Assembly: GCA_030039695.1 (NCBI GenBank)
Contig: JASHVB010000935.1
Location: forward strand, 1 to 11,087
DNA length: 11,087 nucleotides
From: Acetobacteraceae bacterium
GTDB lineage: Bacteria; Pseudomonadota; Alphaproteobacteria; Acetobacterales; Acetobacteraceae
Direction of reading: 5' to 3'
A program made the translations under genes and the position numbers. Within the stretch, counting starts at the first letter, position 1, and each line of letters begins with the position of its first letter. Of the stretch, positions 1 through 6,865 are shown piece by piece. The notes under the pieces are model-generated. The model was not told where the DNA came from. It did no database searches and saw only the letters and a list, made by a program, of their open reading frames with translations.

Positions 1-520
1 AGTCAGCCGCAGCCATCCAGACGAGGGGATCCCGCCATGTCACACGACCACGCTGCGCCGAACCGTCCTTCTTGGCGATCACCGCGTCGATGCACCCGGC
101 GTCATAGGCCGCGAGCAATTCGCAGCTCAGTCCCGTCATCAGTTCGAGATGAACGCCCGGATAGTCGCGGCTAAAGCGGGCCAGCAGGCTGGGTAACTGA
201 CCCGGAATGAAATCCTCCGAAATGCCAAGACGCAGCGTTCCAGCGGCCTCTGGCTCACGTAGCTCTCGCATGACGGCATCGTTAAATTCGAGCATTCGAC
301 GGGCAGAGACGAGCAATCGTTCCCCATCCCGGGTCAGGTTCAAGGAGCGGCTGGTGCGGTCAAACACGCGCCGATCCAAAATCTCCTCGAGGCGAAGAAC
401 CTTCTGGCTCACAGCGGATTGAGAGCGGCCGACGATATCAGCGGCCGCGGTAAAGCTGCCGGTCTCCGCGACGGCCACGAATGCTCGCAGCAGATCGATC
501 TCCAGGTCAGGATGATGCAC
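1..520 (-). CDS. LysR-family transcriptional regulator, partial (C-terminus beyond left edge)
   Basis: This gene encodes the first 173 residues of a LysR-type DNA-binding regulator (full members are about 300 residues). The start is a GTG at 520, with GGGAGG about ten bases upstream; an in-frame TTG at 526 sits too close to that ribosome site. An N-terminal winged helix-turn-helix is clear: LLRAFVAVAETGSFTAAAD at about residues 10-28, SQSAVSQKVLRLEE at about 33-46, then the conserved FDRTSR and LTRDGERLL stretch. The effector-binding domain begins at about residue 90 (GTLRLGISEDFIPGQLPSLL). What remains matches the family in length and order, with no break. The regulated genes cannot be read from the sequence. 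The neighbours on the same strand are a decayed propeller gene and an MDR oxidoreductase. The effector is unknown. Confidence 0.93.
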   Translation of the reverse strand, partial: MHHPDLEIDLLRAFVAVAETGSFTAAADIVGRSQSAVSQKVLRLEEILDRRVFDRTSRSLNLTRDGERLLVSARRMLEFNDAVMRELREPEAAGTLRLGISEDFIPGQLPSLLARFSRDYPGVHLELMTGLSCELLAAYDAGCIDAVIAKKDGSAQRGRVTWRDPLVWMAAAD

Positions 521-606
521 GATCAAGTCGCCTCCCTGCTGCCGCCCGTCGGAACTATGAGATTTGCTTCTGGGTGGCAAGCCAGGTTCTCCAAAACGGC
601 TCGCCC

Positions 607-1519
607 TCAGCGAACCCTCGTCACCAACGCCGTCATCAATTTGCCCGGCGCAGAATTTTGGTTGCTGCCAAGAAGGTGGTTCCGGCCGGTGGTAATGGTC
701 CAGTAGAGCGTGTTGCCATCGGGCGAGAGCGTGATGCCGTCGATGCCCAACTTCAGTGGATTGCCAGGCCAGACCTCGGCGCCATGGGACACGATCTTGA
801 CCCCGGGCTGCGGTCAGACGGTCGGATGCCGGTCCAGCAGCTGCCTCGCGCCGTCACGCGTGGAGTCAGCGACGATGATGGCCGCCCCGTTCTCCGGTGT
901 GCTGGGCGAGCCGCTGTCTGAGATGTAGGCCACCTTCCGCGCTTCATCGACCGCGATGTCGTTGACGAAACGGCCCTTGCGGTCGGCTGCGCCGGCGAGC
1001 GCAATACGCCTCACGGTGCGTCCGTCTCGAGATCGTAGATGGCAATCGTCTGGGCACCCGCTCGGCCTCGGACTCGCCTGCGACAAAACCTTGATCCAGT
1101 GCCCAGAACCAACCGTTGTTTTTATCGACGTACAAGCCGAGCACGCTAAGCAGATTTTTATCGGGCGTCGTGCCGACCCCGTTTCCCTCGGGCGAGGGGA
1201 AGGCGGCGAGGCGCGCGGGTCCCGTCATGACGCTGGTTTCGACGATGCCGAGCGTCGCGGGAGATTTGGCGGACGCCAAGCGTGGCGTGCTGACGAAGAC
1301 CCGTCGGTTGCCGTCGAAATGGACGCCGCGGGTCGTCGAATTCACCGAATCCGCAAACGGCGAGGGGTCGCTGCCTCGATGCGGAGCATCCCAGCTGACG
1401 CCGGCATAGCCGCGCCGGCGCTCAAGCGGAACGCTCGTCGCCTGGGGGCTGATGTTGGATATGGCGACCTCGCGGCTTGGGTCGACGGGGAGGCTCTGCT
1501 TCGCGGGGTTTTCTGGCGC
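607..1519 (-). pseudogene. Decayed Yellow/major royal jelly (SMP-30-like propeller) protein gene
   Basis: Minus-strand reading gives consecutive pieces of one beta-propeller protein in changing frames. From about 1510 to 1065 one frame reads TRGVHFDGNRRVFVSTPRL and later NGWFWALDQG, which are typical blade motifs of bacterial Yellow/MRJP-like proteins. At about 1050 the sense moves to a second frame (QTIAIYDLETD). At about 1020 it moves to a third (VRRIALAGAADRKGRFVNDI, then AYISDSG). That third frame is cut by TGA at 814-816, yet continues in the same frame as VKIVSHGAEVWPGNPL and GIDGITLSPDGNTLYWT until TGA at 607. Beyond TTGR the similarity fades, so the last blades are missing. No start codon or signal peptide is visible between 1519 and the qor stop. 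Two frameshifts, a nonsense codon and losses at both ends argue for a pseudogene and not sequencing error. An intact relative would be a periplasmic propeller of about 350-400 residues. Confidence 0.78.
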
Positions 1520-1521
1520 AG

Positions 1522-2517
1522 TCAGGCACCGGCCCCGGCGATGTCGACAACGACCTTACCGCGCGCCTTGCCGGATTCAAGGCGCCGATAGGCATCCGGA
1601 ACTGTGGCGAGGGTGAAGCGTTGTTCGTCGAGCAGCGGACGGACTTTGCCCGCATCGACGAGCCCGGCCAGAGCACTCAGGATTCGCCCATGACGCTCCC
1701 GGCCGATGTTACGCAGCAAGGGAAGCAGTATGAACACGACGTAGAAGGACAGCGCCTTCGCGTGCATCGGGCCAAGGTCGGTGGTCGTGCGCGAATTACT
1801 CGTGACCAGCCGACCGTCCACCGCTACCGCGGCAAGTGAAGCCTTCAGGTTCTCGCCGCCGATCGTGTCGTAAACAAGGCTGAAGCCGCTTCCCGCGGTC
1901 AAGCGCTCGACATAAGTCTCAACCTTCTCTTGTCGGTAGTTGATCGTCTCGTCCGCACCGAGCGCGCGGGCAACCTCGGCCGCTTGCTGGGTCCCGATCG
2001 TGGTTGCCACGCGGGCGCCACTGGCCTTCGCCAACTGAACAGCCACGTGTCCGACGCCGCCCGTCCCGCCGTGGATGAGGACATGATCGGTCCCAGACAC
2101 ATGGGCGCGCTCGAGCCCGTCCCAGGCGGTGATGGCGACCAGCGGCAGCGCGGCCGTCTCAAGCATCGAAAGTGACCGCGGCTTGTGGGCGAGTGACCGC
2201 GCGTCGACCACGATGTACTCGGCCATGCTGCCGCCTTGGCCCTTTACGCCCCCAGCGAAGGCGTAAACCTCGTCTCCGGGCACAAAGCCCATGACGCCCG
2301 CCCCGACCTCCTCGACCCAACCCGCCACATCACTGCCTTGTATCTCGGGAAGGCCCGGGCCGGCCGGCAGGCCGGTCCGAATCTTCACGTCAATCTGGTT
2401 GACCGACGTCGCGGCAACCCGAACGAGAACTGTACCCGGCCGAACCGTGGGTTTCGGCACCTCGGCCAGCTCGAAATTCTCTGGGCCACCGACAGCCTTT
2501 AGTATCTGCGCTCGCAT
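1522..2517 (-). CDS. Zinc-independent MDR-family NADP-dependent oxidoreductase (quinone reductase-like)
   Basis: A 331-residue cytoplasmic member of the medium-chain dehydrogenase/reductase superfamily, closest in style to NADPH:quinone oxidoreductases. The N-terminal GroES-like domain (about 1-115) contains VNQIDVKIRTG and GSDVAGWVEEVG. The Rossmann domain follows, with the dinucleotide-binding loop HGGTGGVGHVAVQLAK at about residues 140-155. It closes with RFTLATVPDAYRRLESGKAR-GKVV, the standard tail of the family. No zinc-binding cysteine cluster is present, which fits the zinc-free branch. The start chosen is ATG at 2517: AGGG lies six bases upstream, and the residues from there (MRAQILKAVGGPENF) match the family start. 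A longer frame from 2562 adds 15 unmatched residues. Family enzymes reduce quinones or activated double bonds with NADPH; the substrate here is not predictable. Confidence 0.92.
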   Translation of the reverse strand: MRAQILKAVGGPENFELAEVPKPTVRPGTVLVRVAATSVNQIDVKIRTGLPAGPGLPEIQGSDVAGWVEEVGAGVMGFVPGDEVYAFAGGVKGQGGSMAEYIVVDARSLAHKPRSLSMLETAALPLVAITAWDGLERAHVSGTDHVLIHGGTGGVGHVAVQLAKASGARVATTIGTQQAAEVARALGADETINYRQEKVETYVERLTAGSGFSLVYDTIGGENLKASLAAVAVDGRLVTSNSRTTTDLGPMHAKALSFYVVFILLPLLRNIGRERHGRILSALAGLVDAGKVRPLLDEQRFTLATVPDAYRRLESGKARGKVVVDIAGAGA

Positions 2518-3076
2518 GGTACCCTCATCCAAAATTTCAATCCTGGTGGTCGGCAGCAACAAAAGCCGCCACCCGATGACTCTCCTCTGGATCGACTCTG
2601 CCGGCGCCGACGAGGACGTGTTTGCCGTCTCGTGTGCAGCGCGCCGTTTCCAGGCACAGAATGACCGGCCAGCTATGCTTCAGCAATTTTGATATTTCGC
2701 TGCCTCTTTCATCCCAGCGAATGGTTGAGAAGAAGCGGGGAGTTCCGGCACAGCGAGACCGTCAATCCGCGACGAGGTCTTTCGCGACCTTGTCCGACGC
2801 CGCGCCGGTTTCGACCAACGACTCGCGTCCGGGACGGTCTCGAGAGTGAAGTCTTCACGCACATCTCCTCGAGGTCAGTGACAGACTGCACGAAGCTGCT
2901 TGTGATGGCGCGTGAAATCTCGTGAAAACAATCTATCCCGTCACAATTACGTACACCGCGGGCTTGCCGCATCTGTTGTCCGATACAGACCACACGAATT
3001 CACAACTCACCACGAGACTCTGACATGCGCCTCGATAAGGATCTCGGTCCAGTGGCGCCGGAGGCGGAAGCTAAGG
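2518..3076. other. Divergent intergenic region without an intact gene
   Basis: This 559-base region separates the minus-strand MDR gene from the plus-strand isomerase-like gene, and must hold the promoters of both. Besides the MDR tail remnant, a minus-strand frame stays open for about 74 codons between that remnant's stop (2762) and a stop at 2537-2539. It has no good start and no recognisable product. The part nearest the plus-strand gene (about 2930-3000) is comparatively AT-rich and is the best place for its promoter. No confident -35/-10 pair, terminator or operator could be identified by eye. Confidence 0.5.
2762..2865 (-). pseudogene. Remnant of the C-terminal tail of a second MDR oxidoreductase
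   Basis: On the minus strand, bases from about 2865 to 2824 read VREDFTLETVPDA. After a one-base frame change near 2820, the next frame reads SLVETGAASDKVAKDLVAD and stops at 2762-2764. Joined together this resembles the terminal segment of MDR quinone reductases, and in particular the end of the intact neighbour, whose tail has FTLATVPDA followed by ESGKARGKVV. Upstream of 2865 the frame is closed by a stop within a few codons and nothing recognisable follows. It may be the last scrap of a second, diverged MDR gene that once stood upstream of the intact copy. Only about 30 residues support this, so a chance resemblance is possible. Confidence 0.45.
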
Positions 3077-3895
3077 ATGACCGCAGATATGCGCGAGACA
3101 GAGAATGCGGCGACCGACCTACTGGCCGGCGTAAACTTCGATAACGAAAAGTTTCCCGACGCGATGGGCTGGCGGGCGAAGCTTGGAGTGCTGACACCGG
3201 CGCCCAACACGATCGTGGAGAACGAGTTCCACGAGATGGCGCCCGCCGGCGTAACCAACGTCGTCAACCGCTACTACGTGCCCAACCAGAAGGTCCGATC
3301 GGATGACGATTGGCGGCTCATCATGGCTCATACGCGGCACAACGTTGCGAAAGCGGTCGACGCCCTTGTCCAGGCCCAAATCGACCACTTGATTATGGGT
3401 ATGTCATCGGAAAGCTTCATGGGCGGAGTGGAAGGCAGCATGGCGCTGCGCCATGAATTGCGCGATCGGGCCGGCTGTGAGGTCACCGTCGGAGCTGAGG
3501 CGGCCGAACTCGCCTTCGAGGTTGTCGGGGCTAAGCGAATCGCGCTGTTGACCCCGTACTACCCCGTTATCGATCGGAACGCAGTCCGCTACTTCACCGA
3601 ACGCGGTTACGAAGTAGTGGCCGTCGAAGGTCTCAAATGCAAGAGCATAATCCATGTTGGCTCTCAGCGCGCGGATACGCTCATCCCCGCAGTAAAAAAG
3701 CTGGCCGCATCTAAGCCAGACGCCATCATCCAACTCGGGACCAACCTCCGGTTCGCGCATGTTGCCGACGAGGCCGAGAGATGGCTCGACCTTCCGGTAT
3801 TTTCAGTCGGAACCGCGATTTACTGGGCGGCACTGCGCAAGCTTGGGATCCACGATCGTTTCTCCGGCTTCGGCTGTCTGTTTGAACGGCATTGA
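3077..3895 (+). CDS. Maleate isomerase / arylmalonate decarboxylase-like protein of the Asp/Glu racemase superfamily, lacking both catalytic cysteines
   Basis: A 272-residue soluble protein. Its fold markers are GWRAKLGVLTPAPNTIVENE near the N-terminus, NVAKAVDALVQAQIDHLIMG, the segment GAKRIALLTPYYPVIDRNAV at mid-protein, QLGTNLRFAHVADEAERWL, and the ending GIHDRFSGFG. These mark the maleate cis-trans isomerase/arylmalonate decarboxylase group. In canonical members two cysteines act on either face of the substrate. Here the first position falls in GMSSESF and the second in LGTNL (canonical SCTNL), so neither cysteine is present, and the three cysteines that exist lie elsewhere. The chemistry is therefore probably not classical racemisation or isomerisation. 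The start is ATG 3077, with GGAAG six bases upstream and GGAGG twelve bases upstream; ATG 3089 is possible, and a frame open from 2912 adds residues foreign to the family. It heads a plus-strand group with the PuuE-like and SDR genes. Confidence 0.88.
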   Translation: MTADMRETENAATDLLAGVNFDNEKFPDAMGWRAKLGVLTPAPNTIVENEFHEMAPAGVTNVVNRYYVPNQKVRSDDDWRLIMAHTRHNVAKAVDALVQAQIDHLIMGMSSESFMGGVEGSMALRHELRDRAGCEVTVGAEAAELAFEVVGAKRIALLTPYYPVIDRNAVRYFTERGYEVVAVEGLKCKSIIHVGSQRADTLIPAVKKLAASKPDAIIQLGTNLRFAHVADEAERWLDLPVFSVGTAIYWAALRKLGIHDRFSGFGCLFERH

Positions 3896-4245
3896 CCGGC
3901 AGCTATCAGACCGAGCCGCTCGTTCCAGAAAAGGACGAAGGGCATCGAGGGACGAAATCAATGGGTCAGGATAAACGCAGGGCGGTCGTAACATGACGAA
4001 ACCCATGGGCCTGGAAAAAGTCGAGCTGGTATTCGACTCGATGAGAGCATTCCGCCTTCGCTCTCAACTATGGAGGAACGAATTTCTCTACCGTTGCCAG
4101 CGTATCACGTTCGATGCAAGGGTTGATGCCGGCTCTCTCACGGCATCAGGTCGCACCCGGCACGGGTTCGGCGCTCCTCGCGAGCAGCATCGCTGCGATG
4201 GCTGCGTCGTTCTTACCCCTATCCAGTAGCGCGGAGGACATCACC
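3896..4245. other. Intergenic gap between the isomerase-like and PuuE-like genes
   Basis: A 350-base stretch with no gene I can support. A plus-strand frame at 3993-4229 is open but has no family resemblance and no ribosome site. The frame of the next gene is itself open back to 4114. Its extension reads like an export signal (GSALLASSIAAMAASFLPLS then SSSAED), so the downstream protein might have a longer secreted form. No terminator hairpin with a T-run was seen after the isomerase-like stop. Confidence 0.45.
4233..4237 (+). promoter_or_regulatory. Ribosome binding site deciding the PuuE-like start
   Basis: GGAGG stands eight bases ahead of ATG 4246. It is the only strong Shine-Dalgarno sequence near this gene; the earlier in-frame ATGs at 4114 and 4126 have at best a poorly spaced AAGGG. 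The family-type sequence also begins directly after 4246. Confidence 0.7.
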
Positions 4246-5142
4246 ATGACCGCCACGGAATCCTTCTGGCCCAATAACGCCCGCCTCGCCGTCAGCTTTT
4301 CACTCATGTTCGAAGCCGGTGGCCAGCCGATTTCGGGAGCTGGCGGCGTCATCCCCGATCCAATCGAGAAGGCACTGCCGGACCTGCCGACGAATGCATT
4401 CTTCCAATATGGCGTGTACGAAGGCGTGCCACGCATCCTCGACCTAATGGACAAGCACCAGGTCAAGCTTTCCTCTTTCATGATTGGCCAAGCGGTCGAG
4501 AAGGCTCCGGACCTCGCCAGAGAGATCGTCAAGCGTGGCCATGAAGCTGCTGCGCACGGCCGCACGTGGGAAAACAGCTATTTTCTTGATCCTGATGCCG
4601 AGCGAAGATTCATCGCCGACAGCGTTGAGAGCATCCAAAAGGTGACAGGTCAGCAGCCGATTGGCTGGAACGCCTATTGGATGCGGAACTCGCCGCATAC
4701 GCTCGATAGCCTCCAGTCGCTTGGCTTCAAGTACCACATCGATGAGCCGAGCATGGACGAGCCGTTCATCGTTAAGCTGAAGGGCGGTGACTTCGTCACC
4801 GTGCCCTACACCTTCCACATGAACGACATCGTCTCCTACCCGTTCGAGAACTTTAATCCGGTCGCGTACGAGCAGGCGCTGAAGGATGAGTTCGATCAGC
4901 TTTACGAGGAAGGCGCCACCAAGCGGCGGATGATGGTTGTATCGCTGCACGATCGTATCTCCGGCCATGCCAACCGTGTGCGGGTGCTCGACCGTTTCCT
5001 CGCCTACGCGACGGCCAAACGCGGTGTCTGGTTTGCGCGCAAGGATGAGATCGCGAACTGGGCGCTCGAACATCGGTCGGACACGCCGATTTACGACCGC
5101 GGCACACCGACACTCAGTGGCCTGCCGGGCTCGGCCGCCTGA
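4246..5142 (+). CDS. PuuE-like member of the polysaccharide deacetylase (NodB) superfamily
   Basis: A 298-residue protein of the NodB-homology fold, closest to the cytoplasmic PuuE allantoinase/HpPgdA branch. Recognisable parts are WPNNARLAVSFSLMFEAGGQ at about residues 8-27, YGVYEGVPRILDLMDKHQVK (about 58-77), GHEAAAHGRTWENSYF (about 100-115), YWMRNSPHTLDSLQSLGFKY (about 145-164), TVPYTFHMNDI, and LHDRISGHANRVRVLDRFL near the C-terminus. Metal-dependent deacetylases carry H-x3-H at the central motif. Here it is HGRTW, with tryptophan in place of the second histidine, and the first aspartate region reads FEAGG, as in PuuE-type enzymes reported to work without a metal. The likely role is hydrolysis of a cyclic or linear amide on a small molecule and not on a cell-wall polymer; the substrate is unknown. 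The SDR gene follows after 24 bases, so the two are probably co-transcribed. Confidence 0.87.
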   Translation: MTATESFWPNNARLAVSFSLMFEAGGQPISGAGGVIPDPIEKALPDLPTNAFFQYGVYEGVPRILDLMDKHQVKLSSFMIGQAVEKAPDLAREIVKRGHEAAAHGRTWENSYFLDPDAERRFIADSVESIQKVTGQQPIGWNAYWMRNSPHTLDSLQSLGFKYHIDEPSMDEPFIVKLKGGDFVTVPYTFHMNDIVSYPFENFNPVAYEQALKDEFDQLYEEGATKRRMMVVSLHDRISGHANRVRVLDRFLAYATAKRGVWFARKDEIANWALEHRSDTPIYDRGTPTLSGLPGSAA

Positions 5143-5166
5143 GACCTGAGGAGAGAGGAGTGTGGC

Positions 5167-5877
5167 ATGGCGCTGGATGTTAAAGGCACGCGCGTTTTGG
5201 TTGTCGGCGCTGGCGGCGGCATCGGCGCTGCGACCGCCAGGGCGTTCGCGGCCGCTGGAGCCCGCGTAGTCCCCGCGGGGCGTCCTGGCCCGAAGCTCAG
5301 TCAGATCGCCGCCGAAATCGGCTGCGAAGTGGCAGCGCTCGATATCCTAGACGATGCAGCGATCGAGGGCTTCTTTGCCGGGACTGAGCCATTCGAGCAC
5401 GTCGTGGTCGCGGCGGCGGCAACGAAGAGCGGTGCGCTGGCCGACCTGCCACTCGACGACGCAAAAGCCTCCATGGAGAGCAAGTTTTGGGGTGCCTATC
5501 GTATAGCGCGCGCCGCGAGAGTGGTTGATCGCGGTTCGATAACGTTTGTGTCCGGGTTCCTATCGCATCGCCCGAGCGTGAGTTCGGTGTTGCAGGGCGC
5601 AATCAATGCCGCGCTCGAAGCCTTAGGCCGGGGTCTTGCTCTAGAGCGGTCGCCGGTGCGCGTGAACACGGTCGCGCCGGGATTGATAGACACGCCGCTC
5701 TGGGACGGGATGCCCGACCCCGACCGCAAGGCCATGTTCGCCCAAACCGCTGACCGCTTGCCGGTACGCCGGATCGGTCGGCCCGAGGACATCGCCCAGG
5801 CCATACTGTTCGTCGCCACCAATGCTTTTGCGACGGGGACGACCGTGACCGTCGACGGTGGGGGAACCATCGCCTGA
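5167..5877 (+). CDS. SDR-family oxidoreductase with a non-canonical active site
   Basis: A 236-residue short-chain dehydrogenase/reductase. The N-terminal cofactor loop is intact (VLVVGAGGGIGAATARAF, about residues 10-27), and AGRPGP follows strand two. AAAATKSGAL corresponds to the NNAG region, and ITFVSGF holds the serine of the active site. The C-terminal half has the usual RVNTVAPGLIDTPLW, RRIGRPEDIAQAILF and TVTVDGGGTIA. The expected YxxxK is absent: the aligned stretch SSVLQGAINAALEAL has glutamine (or leucine) at the tyrosine and asparagine at the lysine. The protein may therefore be a divergent subfamily with different chemistry, or only bind NAD(P). The ribosome site GAGAGGAG precedes the ATG by a good distance. 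The 24-base spacing after the PuuE-like gene indicates one operon. Confidence 0.93.
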   Translation: MALDVKGTRVLVVGAGGGIGAATARAFAAAGARVVPAGRPGPKLSQIAAEIGCEVAALDILDDAAIEGFFAGTEPFEHVVVAAAATKSGALADLPLDDAKASMESKFWGAYRIARAARVVDRGSITFVSGFLSHRPSVSSVLQGAINAALEALGRGLALERSPVRVNTVAPGLIDTPLWDGMPDPDRKAMFAQTADRLPVRRIGRPEDIAQAILFVATNAFATGTTVTVDGGGTIA

Positions 5878-6266
5878 CCCGTGCAACGCTCAACGGTGCC
5901 ACATTGCGCACACACGACCTGGGAGGACGCGCACTTTCCTCGAGGAGGTCTCCACTTTGACGCCCGCCGATCGGCCAGAGTTCCTGTTTCCGGTCCCAGA
6001 CTTCACACGACCGATGAGTCCATCCTGCACCAGATATCTGGCGACAGCCGGAGGGTCGACCGCTTGAGGCGACCGATCATCTGGGCTCGCGACTTCGAGG
6101 CTGTGAGCTTCGTTGCGCAGGGATCGACGCGCCGCGAGGATCGTATTCGGAGATTGAGTAGTGCGAGATCGGCACGCGTCGCCTTCGTGCGGACGCGGCT
6201 GCCATCCTTCTCCGGTTCGGATTTCATACGACGGACACCTCAACCCAACCGAAAGGAGAGCCTGCC
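5878..6266. other. Intergenic region upstream of the SnoaL-like gene, no gene seen
   Basis: A 389-base stretch in which all six frames either break or read as unrecognisable, arginine- and serine-rich translations. No T-run terminator follows the SDR stop. The final bases carry the ribosome site of the next gene, so its promoter probably lies within the last 100-150 bases, but no convincing -35/-10 pair was identified. Confidence 0.5.
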
Positions 6267-6803
6267 ATGCGTAGGTGGATCGCAAGCGTCGCCATGGCTA
6301 CGGCGCTAATCTCGACGCCCGCCTTCGCGGCGGCGGTGAAGATTGATGATCTCGTTGTTGCCAAGGCGATCCCGGCCTATCAACGTGAAGCTGAGATCAA
6401 GGTTGCGAAAGAGTTCTACCAGTTCTGGAACACAGGCGACGAGACGCGCCTGAAAGCGGCGATGTCCCCCGTATTCGTCGATCACACGCTCCCGCCAGGC
6501 CGCCCCCAGGGACCGGATGGGCCGTCATTCGCCTCTAGGAATTTTCGGGCGGCGGTGCCCGACCTCAGTGTCGAGGTACGCAAGATGATAGTGGCAGATG
6601 ACTACGTGACAGTTCAAATGCGCTTCAGAGGTCACTTCAGCGGTGCGTTCGGCAAGACGAAGGGTGAGGGTCAGTCTATCGATTTCATTGCGACGGACCT
6701 TCTGCGGATCCAAAATGGCCTCATCACCGACAATTGGCACATCGAGGACAACCTGACCCTGCTCACCCAAATGGGTGTTGCGAAGATCGAGCCAGGAAGT
6801 TGA
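6267..6803 (+). CDS. Secreted SnoaL-like (NTF2-fold) protein
   Basis: A 178-residue protein with a classical Sec signal peptide: MRRW start, the hydrophobic run IASVAMATALISTPAFA, and probable cleavage after AFA or AFAA near residue 22. The mature part is a SnoaL/ester-cyclase-like NTF2 domain: AKEFYQFWNTGDETRLKAAM, VFVDHTLPPGRPQGPDG, FRAAVPDLSVEVRKMIVADD, VTVQMRFRGHFSGAFG, IDFIATDLLRIQNGLITDNW and HIEDNLTLLTQMG. This order is typical of the family, whose members include polyketide cyclases and many small-molecule binding proteins. Aspartate and histidine residues in the pocket-lining positions are present, but catalysis cannot be predicted. The start is well supported by AAAGGAG nine bases upstream. 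The 389-base gap before it suggests its own promoter, although it shares orientation with the three enzymes to its left. It converges on the small gene at 6866. Confidence 0.9.
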   Translation: MRRWIASVAMATALISTPAFAAAVKIDDLVVAKAIPAYQREAEIKVAKEFYQFWNTGDETRLKAAMSPVFVDHTLPPGRPQGPDGPSFASRNFRAAVPDLSVEVRKMIVADDYVTVQMRFRGHFSGAFGKTKGEGQSIDFIATDLLRIQNGLITDNWHIEDNLTLLTQMGVAKIEPGS

Positions 6804-6825
6804 CAATGCTCTGTTGGATATTGAA

Positions 6826-6855
6826 CGAGGCAGAGACGGGCTAACGCCAGCCTCG
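6826..6855. terminator. Hairpin between convergent genes, possible bidirectional terminator
   Basis: CGAGGC (6826-6831) and GCCTCG (6850-6855) form a six-base stem enclosing a smaller GGC-TAAC-GCC stem, in the 62-base gap between two convergent genes. Neither side has a T-run, so termination is inferred only from position and dyad symmetry. Confidence 0.3.
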
Positions 6856-6865
6856 AGTGTTCGCC

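Noticed and set aside
956..1591. Plus-strand open frame of 211 codons
   Set aside because: Lies opposite the propeller pseudogene, where minus-strand frames show real protein motifs; the plus-strand translation shows none.
3993..4229. Possible small gene between the isomerase-like and PuuE-like genes
   Set aside because: No ribosome site, no family resemblance, and it runs to within 17 bases of the next start only by chance.
5955..6230. Minus-strand text containing LKRSTLRLSPDI, faintly like the C-terminal part of large serine-recombinase-type proteins (LAFLSPDI)
   Set aside because: Only about ten residues resemble the motif, the surrounding frames give nothing further, and no other mobile-element trace was found, so a recombinase remnant is not supported.
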